A DNA stretch of 34,809 bases from the NCBI GenBank assembly GCA_035720425.1, contig DASTOB010000137.1:1-34809 (forward strand). The letters run 5' to 3'. A program made the translations under genes and the position numbers. The notes under the pieces are model-generated. The model made no database searches and had not been told where the DNA came from. It worked only from the letters and a program-made list of their open reading frames with translations. This document shows, one piece after another, positions 1-7,900 of this stretch. The DNA comes from DASTOB01 sp035720425. GTDB taxonomy: Bacteria > Chloroflexota > Limnocylindria > Limnocylindrales > CSP1-4. Within the stretch, counting starts at the first letter, position 1. Each line of letters begins with the position of its first letter.

Positions 1-288
1 GCGATCGACCACGGCGTCGACCGCGGCCGTGATCTGGTCGAGCCGGGTGACGTCCATCGCCACCGGCAGGGCCCGCCGGCCGAGGGCCTCGACGGCGGCC
101 ACGACATCGGCCGCCCCATCGGCCCGCCGCAGCCCGAGCGCGACGTCCGCCCCGGCGTCGGCGAGGGCACGTGCGATCGCCCGCCCGAGGCCGCGGGCGG
201 CCCCGGTCACGAGGGCCACCTGCCCATCGAGGCGGAAGGTCGGGAAGGCGACGGCGGCGCTGGGGAGGCTCAGGGGACGACTCCTCAA
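1..288 (-). CDS. Short-chain dehydrogenase/reductase (SDR), partial
   Basis: Only the N-terminal part is present; the gene runs off the left edge. Translation of the minus strand gives a Rossmann nucleotide-binding start, GQVALVTGAARGLGRAIA, which is the TGxxxGxG cofactor motif of classical SDRs, followed by ALADAGADVALG and a PVAMDVTRLDQI segment matching the conserved D-V of the adenine-ring pocket. SDRs are NAD(P)-dependent oxidoreductases of sugars, alcohols and ketones; the substrate cannot be read here because the catalytic YxxxK lies outside the window. The start is uncertain. TTG at 288 is the first ordinary candidate, but a GAGGAG box (286-281) sits 7 nt before a CTG at 273, which would give an N-terminus starting MSLPSAA. 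It is divergent from a LacI-type regulator, which suggests control by it and a role in carbohydrate use. The family call is firm; the exact start is not. Confidence 0.85.
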   Translation of the reverse strand, partial: MRSRPLSLPSAAVAFPTFRLDGQVALVTGAARGLGRAIARALADAGADVALGLRRADGAADVVAAVEALGRRALPVAMDVTRLDQITAAVDAVVDR

Positions 289-296
289 TCCGTTGC

Positions 297-349
297 GCTT
301 ATCGCTGAGGCTTATCGTTGGGGCTTATCGTTTGCGCTTGACGATGAGC
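297..349. promoter_or_regulatory. 13-bp operator-like iterons in the SDR/LacI divergent promoter
   Basis: GCTTATCG occurs at 297, 310 and 323 with exact 13-bp spacing, and a degenerate fourth copy (GCTTGACG) lies at 336. The third copy also forms an inverted repeat, GCTTATCGT (323-331) with ACGATGAGC (341-349), 8 of 9 positions matching around a 9-nt spacer. The array fills the gap between the divergent SDR and LacI-family genes and overlaps the -35 of the regulator promoter. It is probably the binding region of that regulator, an inference from position. Confidence 0.6.
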
Positions 350-365
350 GGCCGGAGGATATACT
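338..365 (+). promoter_or_regulatory. Sigma70-type promoter of the LacI-family gene
   Basis: TTGACG (338-343) and TATACT (360-365) are separated by 16 bp, a near-consensus housekeeping promoter. It predicts a transcript start near 372. That argues against the in-frame ATG at 344 as the start codon of the regulator and favours a start at 425 (CTG) or 464 (GTG). Confidence 0.6.
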
Positions 366-463
366 CCCGGCGAGCAGACCGTCAAGTGGCTTTTCCACCC
401 CGCAGCGAGGAAACGGAGGCCCCCCTGAGCACGATCGAGCGGACCCGCCAGGCTCCCCTGTCG

Positions 464-1483
464 GTGACGCTGCGCGATGTCGCTCGCTCGTCCGGCGTGT
501 CGATCACGACGGTGTCGCGGATCCTCAACGGCCGCGAGACCGGCGTGCCCATCCGCGAGGAAACGCGCCAGCGCGTGCTGACCGTCGCCGCAGAGCTCGG
601 CTACAAGCCCAACCTCCTCGCGCGGGGTCTGCGCGGCAGCCGGAGCTCGCTGCTCGGCGTCATCGCGCGCGACATCGGGGACCCGTTTCACATCCAGATC
701 CTGCACGGGATCAACGCCGTGTCCCAGGAACGCGACTACCGGCTGTTCCTCGGCCACGTCGACTACCGGCCGGACGTCGCGCTCACGTACGGCTCGATGT
801 TCGAGCGCTCGCACGCCGACGGGATCATCGTCATCGGCGACCTCGAGGGCGGCGACTCGACCCTCGAGGTCATCGCCGAGCAGCACCGCTACGTCCTCGG
901 CGTGACCGACCGGACGACCCGGCGCCAGATCCCGGGCGTTTACAGCGACAGCGTGGCCGGCACCCGCCTCGCCCTCGAGCACCTCTGGGAACTCGGGCAT
1001 CGGGCGATCATCTGCGTGTCGGATGACCGGACGTACGACGGCCGGCTGCGGGTCACCGAGTACGAGCGGTTCATGCACGAGCGCAACGTCGGCGACCGCA
1101 TCCGCGTGTTCATCACCGACCAGGAGCCGGCTCCCGCGTTCATCCTCGGCCAGCGCATCTTCGCCGATTTCGCCGCGGACCCGGCGACCGCGATCTACGC
1201 CACCTCGGACACGACCGCGATCGGCCTCATGCAGGCGGCGTTCCAGGCCGGCGTGTCGATCCCCGATCGACTGTCGATGGTCGGCTATGACGACATCGAC
1301 TTCGCGGCGTACACGATCCCGCCGCTCACGAGCGTCAGCCAGGGCGGCGTCGAGATGGGCCGGGTGGCCGCCGAGCTCCTGCTCGACATGGTCGAGAAAA
1401 GCCGGACACGGTCGGAGGTCAGCGACGTGCTCCTGACGCCGCGTCTCGTCGTGCGCGCGTCGACGACGACGCCGCGCCGCTGA
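464..1483 (+). CDS. LacI-family transcriptional regulator
   Basis: The protein (339 aa from GTG 464) opens with the LacI-type helix-turn-helix and hinge, TLRDVARSSGVSITTVSRIL, then the hinge-helix region PNLLARGLRGSRS. A periplasmic-binding-protein-like effector domain follows (LLGVIARDIGDPFHIQIL, then DGIIVIGDLEG, and later SMVGYDDIDFAAYTIPPLTS near the C-terminus). This order and length are standard for the family, which represses or activates sugar-use genes in response to a sugar ligand. Start choice: GTG 464 gives the usual few residues before the HTH but has a weak ribosome site. CTG 425 has GGAGG 5 nt upstream; ATG 344 lies inside the promoter. The divergent SDR, and perhaps the convergent GMC oxidoreductase, are the likely targets. 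The ligand is not predictable. Confidence 0.93.
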   Translation: MTLRDVARSSGVSITTVSRILNGRETGVPIREETRQRVLTVAAELGYKPNLLARGLRGSRSSLLGVIARDIGDPFHIQILHGINAVSQERDYRLFLGHVDYRPDVALTYGSMFERSHADGIIVIGDLEGGDSTLEVIAEQHRYVLGVTDRTTRRQIPGVYSDSVAGTRLALEHLWELGHRAIICVSDDRTYDGRLRVTEYERFMHERNVGDRIRVFITDQEPAPAFILGQRIFADFAADPATAIYATSDTTAIGLMQAAFQAGVSIPDRLSMVGYDDIDFAAYTIPPLTSVSQGGVEMGRVAAELLLDMVEKSRTRSEVSDVLLTPRLVVRASTTTPRR

Positions 1484-1600
1484 CCGGGGTCCCGCGCGCC
1501 CGTTGCGCCGGGATGTGGCGGCTCACCCCGGCCCAACTTCTCGTCTATTCCTCCCACGACTCACCCGCGTCGTCAGGGCGCCCCCATGGCTCGCGGTGGA

Positions 1601-1653
1601 GGCGGAACCGACCGAATCTGGCCGTGCCACGGCCGATTCAGGCACGTTCCGCC
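1601..1653. repeat. 53-nt imperfect palindrome between convergent genes
   Basis: Outer arms GGCGGAAC (1601-1608) and GTTCCGCC (1646-1653) are perfectly complementary. Inside them GAATCTGGCCGT (1614-1625) pairs with ACGGCCGATTC (1629-1639) with one bulged base and a GCC loop. It lies between the convergent ends of the LacI gene (1483) and the GMC oxidoreductase (1801). It could be a bidirectional transcription stop, though no T-run follows on either strand, or a REP/MITE-like element. Confidence 0.55.
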
Positions 1654-1690
1654 CGGATTCGGCCGCTTCGGACGTCGAGTTCATCCCGGT

Positions 1691-1730
1691 GAGTCGTGCC
1701 ACGAATATTCGCGAAGTTGCGGGGGCAGGA
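1691..1730 (-). repeat. Dispersed intergenic repeat, copy A
   Basis: The 17-nt stretch GAGTCGTGCCACGAATA at 1691-1707 recurs exactly at 29244-29260, and similarity continues (31 of 40 positions over 1691-1730). Both copies have the same orientation, lie just 3' of a leftward gene in a convergent gap, and sit 13-37 bp from a hairpin. Apart from this repeat and the palindrome at 1601-1653, I see nothing in the 317-bp gap 1484-1800. Confidence 0.6.
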
Positions 1731-1800
1731 GTCATGAACCGACATGGGGCAAGGACCGACGCGGGGCGCGGGCGCGGTCGCCGCTCGTCGCGCCGGCCCC

Positions 1801-3465
1801 TTACCCGCGACCGTGCCGGTAGAACGGGATCGGCTCCGGTGCGAGCGGCGTCGACCCGGCGATGAGGTCGGCAGCCTTTTCGGCGAGCATCATGACCGGG
1901 GCGTAGATGTTGCCGTTCGTGACGTACGGCATGGCCGAGGCGTCGACGACCCGCAGCCCGTCGAGCCCGTGCACGCCCATGGTCAACGGGTCCGTGACCG
2001 ACTCGACGTCCGTCCCCATCCGCGCCGTGCACGAGGGATGGAGCGCCGTCTCCCCGTCGCGGGCGACCCAGTCGAGGATCTGCTCGTCCGTCTCGACCGC
2101 CGGGCCCGGCGACGTCTCGCCCCCGTTGAACGGTGCCATCGCCGGCTGGTTGAGGAGCTGGCGCGCGACGCGGATCGCCTCGACCCACTCGCGCCGATCC
2201 TGGGCGGTCGACAGGTAGTTGAAGCGCAGTGCCGGGTAGACCCGCGGATCCGTGCTCCGCAGGGTGAGCGATCCGCGCGCGTCGGAGTACATCGGCCCCA
2301 CGTGCACCTGGTAGCCGTGGCCGCTCGCGCCGGCGCTGCCGTCGTAGCGGATCGCGAGCGGCAGGAAGTGGAACATGAGGTTCGGGTAGGCGACGTCGTC
2401 GTTCGAGCGGACGAACCCCCCGGCCTCGAAGTGGTTCGTCGCGCCGGGCCCGCTGCGCAGGAACAGCCACTGCGCCCCGATGAACGGCCGCCGCCACAGC
2501 TCCGTCGCCGACGGCTGCATCGAGACCGGCTGGCTGCTCTGGTACTGGACGTAGACCTCGAGGTGGTCCTGGAGGTGGCGCCCGACGCCGGGCACGTCGG
2601 CGACGACCGGGATCCCGAGCGCTTCCAGGTCCGCCGCGGGCCCGACGCCCGACAGGAGCAGCAGCTGCGGCGTATTGAACGCGCCGCCGGCGAGGATCAC
2701 GTCACCGGCCGATGCGCGCCGGACCGGGCCCCCACGGGACGAGTACTCCACCCCGACGGCCCGCGTCCCGTCGAACAGGATCCGGGTGACGAAGGCCCGC
2801 GTGCGCACGTCGAGGTTGCGCCGGCCGCGGACCGGGTGGAGGTACGCACGCGCGGCCGACAGGCGGCGCCCACGGTGGATGTTCCGGTCGAACGGGGCGA
2901 ACCCCTCCTGGCGGTAGCCGTTGACGTCGTCGGTGAGCTGGTGACCGGCCTCCTGCACGGCCCGGAAGAACGCCCCGAAGAGCGGGCTCGAGGCCGGCCC
3001 GCGCTCGAGCACGAGCGGCCCGTCGTGACCCCGGAACGGGTCGTCCGGCGCCGCCGCGAGGCACGTCTCCATGCGCTTGAAGTAGGGCAGGCAGTGGGCG
3101 AAGTCCCACGTCTCCATGCCCGGATCGGCCGCCCAGCGCTCGTAGTCGAGCGGGTTGCCGCGCTGGAAGATCTGGCCGTTGATGCTGCTGCTCCCGCCGA
3201 GGACCTTGCCGCGTGCGTGATAGATCCGGCGGCCGTGCATGAACGGCTCCGGCTCCGATTCGTACTTCCAGTCGTAGAACCGGCTGCCGATCGGGAACGT
3301 CAGCGCGGCCGGCATGTGGATGAACACGTCGAACCAGTAGTCCGGCCGGCCGGCCTCGAGGACGAGGACGCGCGTGGACGGGTCAGCCGACAGGCGGTTC
3401 GCGAGGACCGAGCCGGCCGAGCCGCCCCCGACGATGACGTAGTCGTACCGTCCGCTGTCGCCCAT
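1801..3465 (-). CDS. betA: GMC-family oxidoreductase, choline dehydrogenase (BetA)-like
   Basis: A 554-aa FAD-dependent glucose-methanol-choline oxidoreductase. The N-terminus has the dinucleotide-binding motif DYVIVGGGSAGSVLANRL. The GMC signatures follow: ARGKVLGGSSSINGQIFQRG (about residues 83-102) and the second signature around GGAFNTPQLLLLSGVGPA. The C-terminus holds HPSCTARMG and a late NGNIYAP, which supply the His-Asn catalytic pair. MPAALTFP and YESEPEPFM closely resemble E. coli BetA. BetA oxidises choline to betaine aldehyde, but GMC enzymes with these motifs also act on other primary alcohols or polyols. With no betB, betI or choline transporter in view and sugar-type regulation next door, the substrate is open. 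The ATG at 3465 is the only sensible start. Confidence 0.92.
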   Translation of the reverse strand: MGDSGRYDYVIVGGGSAGSVLANRLSADPSTRVLVLEAGRPDYWFDVFIHMPAALTFPIGSRFYDWKYESEPEPFMHGRRIYHARGKVLGGSSSINGQIFQRGNPLDYERWAADPGMETWDFAHCLPYFKRMETCLAAAPDDPFRGHDGPLVLERGPASSPLFGAFFRAVQEAGHQLTDDVNGYRQEGFAPFDRNIHRGRRLSAARAYLHPVRGRRNLDVRTRAFVTRILFDGTRAVGVEYSSRGGPVRRASAGDVILAGGAFNTPQLLLLSGVGPAADLEALGIPVVADVPGVGRHLQDHLEVYVQYQSSQPVSMQPSATELWRRPFIGAQWLFLRSGPGATNHFEAGGFVRSNDDVAYPNLMFHFLPLAIRYDGSAGASGHGYQVHVGPMYSDARGSLTLRSTDPRVYPALRFNYLSTAQDRREWVEAIRVARQLLNQPAMAPFNGGETSPGPAVETDEQILDWVARDGETALHPSCTARMGTDVESVTDPLTMGVHGLDGLRVVDASAMPYVTNGNIYAPVMMLAEKAADLIAGSTPLAPEPIPFYRHGRG

Positions 3466-3524
3466 GGTCGGGCGATGCTAGCAGCGCCCCCGGCGGGTCG
3501 GGGCGCGGTCGCACGTGCCGCGCG

Positions 3525-4829
3525 TCAGGCAGGCGCCAGGGCGTGCCACAGGTCGAGCGCCCAGCGCCAGTCCTCGGGATCGTCGAACTCGATCCGGATC
3601 GCGGCGCCGGAACCCGTTACTGCTGAGAAGCCCTCGAGGATGCCGACCTCGATGCCGGAGGACGGATCGGTCCGGAGGCGCCCCCGACCGACCACCGGAC
3701 CCGCCCGGTGCTGCAACGCATCCGCCCCGAGGTCACCGGCGACCTGGGCGAGGAACGCCTCCGCCGGCATCGGGCCGGCCGCCGTCCCGGTCTCGGTCGC
3801 CGCGAGCGTGACGGACCGCCCGCCGGCTGCACCGGACCACTCGTCGTCCGTCCGCTGCTCGGTGAACGAGCCCGGAACTTCGAGCGCCCACCCGGCATGG
3901 ATGATCGTCACCGGGTCACGGCGGTAGCCGATGAGCGGCACGTCCCGCGCGACCGATGCCGCGCGGAGTGCGACCTGGCGGGCCGCCGGGTCGTCGACGC
4001 CGCGCAGGTCGAGCAGTTCGAGCCATTCCCGCCACGGATAGGGCAGCGACTGGTCGAGCGGCAGCGCTCGCCACAGGAGGCGCGCGACGTCGTCGAACAC
4101 GGCACGCTCATCCGGCGTGACCGGCTGGCGCCAGCGGACCTGGGTCCACAGGAGGCAGAGCGCCGCGTTGAGCAGGTACCGCGCGTCGGTCGCATCCGCC
4201 CACCACGGGACGGCGTCGAGCGCGACGTGCGGATCCGCGAGTGCCCGCTCGATCCACTCGTCGTCGCGCGGTCCGAGCGGCGTGACGAGGGCGGCATCGG
4301 CCGTGTACCGGGTGCCCGGCAGCATCCCGACGTGGATCGCCGATGCCCCGCGTCGGCGTGCCTGGCGAGCCGCGGCGAGTGTCGAACCGAGCCATGCGAG
4401 GTGGGCCCGCTCGACGACGGTCCGCGGGGCTCCCGGTGCCGCGGCGGCCTCGAGCTCGCGCCCCGGACCGGCGGCGGACCCGGGTTCAGGCGCCGCCCAC
4501 GCGATAGCCTCGGCCTCGCCGAGGCGCTCGACGAGGCGGGCGACGAAGGTGTGATAGCCGGGTCCGGCGTTCTCCGTCTCGGCACGGATCGTGACGGTCG
4601 CATCGTCGCGGGCGACGAGGACGACGGGCGGAGCCGCCGGATGGGCGGCCACGCGCAGTTCCGTGGCGCCGTCGTCGAGCGTCCGCTGGCCGAGCGGCCG
4701 GACGACGTCGGGATACTCCGCCCGGAGCCAGGCCTCCGCGTCGGCGACGAGGCGCGCGCCGGTCGGCAGGCGCGGGATGAGACCGCGCTTCGCGGCGCGG
4801 CCGGCAGCGTGGACGACGATCGACGCCAT
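3525..4829 (-). CDS. Conserved-looking hypothetical protein, 434 aa
   Basis: I do not recognise this protein. Its start at ATG 4829 gives an N-terminus MASIVVHAAGRAAKRGLIP. It has no signal peptide and no transmembrane segment. A Trp-rich central part (PWWADATDARYLLNAALCLL, then the region around DQSLPYPWREWLELL) and a C-terminal beta-rich part (IIHAGWALEVPGSFTEQ) suggest a soluble alpha/beta protein. An acidic FDDPEDWRWALDLWHAL tail closes it. Codon third positions are consistently G or C in this frame, which supports coding. It lies 83 bp downstream of the alpha-2-macroglobulin-like gene on the same strand and may share its transcript. No catalytic motif is evident, so no function is proposed. 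Confidence 0.8.
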   Translation of the reverse strand: MASIVVHAAGRAAKRGLIPRLPTGARLVADAEAWLRAEYPDVVRPLGQRTLDDGATELRVAAHPAAPPVVLVARDDATVTIRAETENAGPGYHTFVARLVERLGEAEAIAWAAPEPGSAAGPGRELEAAAAPGAPRTVVERAHLAWLGSTLAAARQARRRGASAIHVGMLPGTRYTADAALVTPLGPRDDEWIERALADPHVALDAVPWWADATDARYLLNAALCLLWTQVRWRQPVTPDERAVFDDVARLLWRALPLDQSLPYPWREWLELLDLRGVDDPAARQVALRAASVARDVPLIGYRRDPVTIIHAGWALEVPGSFTEQRTDDEWSGAAGGRSVTLAATETGTAAGPMPAEAFLAQVAGDLGADALQHRAGPVVGRGRLRTDPSSGIEVGILEGFSAVTGSGAAIRIEFDDPEDWRWALDLWHALAPA

Positions 4830-4912
4830 GGCCGTCCGACGATACCCGGCCCCGGCCCTCGCGTGCGAGGGCGATTCGGCCGCCCCGGACCATCCGGAAG
4901 TCCCGTCCCGCG

Positions 4913-7900
4913 TCAGTCCCCGATCCGGATGGTCTCGCCGGGCGCAACGGCGGCGCCGTCGTCCGGGCTCCCGAGGTGCAGGATCGCCGGCTCCCAGCGG
5001 AACGCGCCGGCGTTGACGACCCGTGCCACGTACCGCATCCGCGCCGTCGGCCCGGCGCCGGCCACCCCGAACGGCACGCAGAAGGTGACCCGCTGGCCGA
5101 CGATCGACGACGGTCCGATGTACGAACCGATCGCGCGGACCGAGCCCGTGGCAACCGGCACCAGACCGCTCGGGACGACCTCCTCCACCTCGTAGCAGCT
5201 GCTCCGGAGCGCGGCGCCGGTGAACGTGGCGGCGAGATCGACGATCACAAGCTCGTCCGTCGGCAGGACCCGGTTCGCCACGGTCCTCGTCAGCGACAGG
5301 TCCGGATCCCGCGCGACGTCGGCGATCGAAATCGGCGTGCGCGCCGTGATCGCAATGCCGACCGCGCCGGACAGGCGCTCGACGACGAGATCGGCGCGCT
5401 GGGCCGGCGTGAGGGCGAGCGTCCGCGATTCCCCGGCGGCAAGCCGGACGACCGTACGGTGGCCGTCGACGGTCCAGGCGAACGACGCCGCGGTGGCCGG
5501 CGTCCGCTCGAGGACGCGCATCACCGCGCCGGCGACTTCGAGCGCGTGGCTCGTCTCGCGCGACGGATGCTCGACGACGAACGCGACGACGTCGGCCGCC
5601 AGCGGGTCCCCGACCGCGGCGGCAAGGAGCCCGAACAGGGCCGTGGCGTCGACAGTCTCGTCGATCGTGGTGCCCGCGCGCAGCCGGATCCACGCGCCGC
5701 GACGCTGGCCGTGCTCCGCGAGGAGCACCTGCTCGATGCTGCGCGCCGTGCCGTCGTCGCCGAGCGACGCGAAGCCGAGCCCGAGCCACGTCCGCTCGGC
5801 CACGGTCAGGTCCGGCTCGTCGAGGGCCGCGGTGAGATCCTCGACGACCGGCTGACCGAGCGCGGCGAGGGCGGCGAGGGCGGCGATCCGGAGGTCGCGA
5901 GCGGTGTCATCGCGCGCCGCGAGCTCGCCGGCGATGTAGCCGAGCGCTTCGGGGTTGACCCGTTCCGGGGCGACGAGCGCGACGCGCAGGGCGAGCCACG
6001 GATCCGGTCCTCCGTACGGCAGCAACGCCAGGCCCACCGTGGGAAGCCCGCCCTGCGGGGCGTCGAACGCGCCGGCGGGATAGCGGCTCGGGTCGAACGA
6101 ACTCTCCGGCAGGGTCGCCGGGTCGCGCCCGAACCAGTCGACGAGGACGTCGCGGGCGAGCGCCTGGGCAAGGCCACGGTCGAGACGGGCGCCGGGCGGA
6201 TCGGTCAGACCCTCGAGAACGGGGAGCCAGCGACCGCGCGCGGCGTCGGTGAACGTGTACCTCGCGACGTCCTCCCCGGCGATGGTCGGCAGCGCGTCGC
6301 CGGCCCGCACGAACGTCGTGTCGGTCGCGGCGAGGCGCGATTCGATGACGTCGAACGAGCGGACCAGGCGGTCGCCGAGGACCCGTCCGGTCTCGTCGCG
6401 GCGCGTCGGGGCGACGACCGCGATGTCGATGGTGTGGTGACCGACGCTCAGCGCCGGAAGCTCGAACCAGGTCGTCTCGAGCGCGGATCCCTCGACGGTC
6501 GTGGCCGCGAGACCGAGCGTCCGCGACGAGATCGTGAACCGGACCGGATCGCCCGGCCGGAGTGCCTCGCCGAACGCGCGGAGGCGGATCGCCGGCCGAT
6601 CCGCGACGAGGTACTCGTCGGCCACGGTCGCCTCGACGAAGAGCGGCAGGCTCACCGGCACGAGTCGCTCGCCGACGCCGGCGCGCAGGTCCGCGGTGAG
6701 GGCACTGGCGATAACGTGCCACGACGTCAGGTCGTCCGACAGGCGGATCGTCGAGGTCGCCGTTCCGTCGGCGCCGGTGTCGAGCGTGAGGAACGCGAGC
6801 GTGTCGCGGAAGTCGATCCGCGCCCCCCCGCCGGTCGTGTCACCACCCTCCCCCTCCGGCCCGGCGAGGGTCGGGAGCTGGTGGGTGGAGGTGAGCCGGA
6901 CGATCCCGCTGTCCACGGGTGCATAGAGATCCTCGAGCGGCGTCGGCACGGTCGCACCGTCGATGGCGAAGAGCTTCTCGTCGACCACCTGGACCACCAC
7001 CCGCGCGGGTAGCGGCTGTCCGTCGGCGTCGGTCGTGCGGACCGTGAGGGTGACTTCCTCGCCCGGCCGGTAGCCCGTCCGATCGGCGGTCACGGCGACG
7101 TCGAGGCGGCGCGGCTCGGGCTCGAACGACGCCCACGCCGCGGCCTTGGGCGGGTAGGTCGCGCCGGTGAAGCGGATGCCCATGATGAAGATCCGCGGCG
7201 CGTCAGCCGGCGCGAAGCGGCGATCGAACGTCGCCGACGACGTGACGGTGGTGTCGACGAGCCCGCGCTGCGCGACGATGTACAGGTATCGGTTCGGACC
7301 GCCGGACTCGAGCGGCTCGCCGTCGTCGGTCATCCGCCAGGTGACCGTCTCGCCGATCGCGTACGAGTCCGCTCCGGCGTCGGCACCGGATTGCGTCTGG
7401 AATCGGACACCGGCGTCGAACCACCACGTCTCGACCGCCGCCCCGACCGTCTGTTCGTGGCGAGCCGTCCGTCCGGCCCGGTCGACGACCGACAGGACGA
7501 TTGCGTACTGGTGTGCCGGATCCGGAACCGGGACGGTCGCGTTGATCGTGCCGTCCGACCCACTCGTCAGGGTCAGGGTCCGGACCTCGCGACGCTGCTC
7601 GCTCCACTCATATCGTGGGCGGCTGACCTTCTCGATGAAGTCGTACTCCGTGCCGATCAGCCGGCGGACCGGGATGAGCTCCGTGATGACCGCTCGCACC
7701 GACGCACCGGCCAGGGCTCGGCCTTCCGGATCGCCGTCCCACGTTCCGTTCGCGATGTCCGCCTCTGCCGCGGCCAGGTCGATCGTTGCCACGGTGCCGT
7801 TCAGCAGCAGGCGATCACCGTCCAGGCGGCCGCTCGCGTCGAGGTCGAGCGCGGCGGGAAAGACGACAACCTCGTCGGTCGCGTAGATCTCCGCTTCTTC

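Noticed and set aside
297..349. Replication origin iterons
   Set aside because: No dnaA, rep gene or AT-rich unwinding region nearby; the iterons sit in a regulator promoter.
1744..3927. Long rightward open frame of about 727 codons opposite the GMC oxidoreductase
   Set aside because: Arg/Pro/Asp-rich translation without domains; it mirrors a well-supported leftward gene and is a product of high GC.
4830..5789. Upstream extension of the 434-aa hypothetical gene
   Set aside because: The extension lies inside the macroglobulin-like gene and is Arg/Gly-rich; ATG 4829 is a sufficient start.
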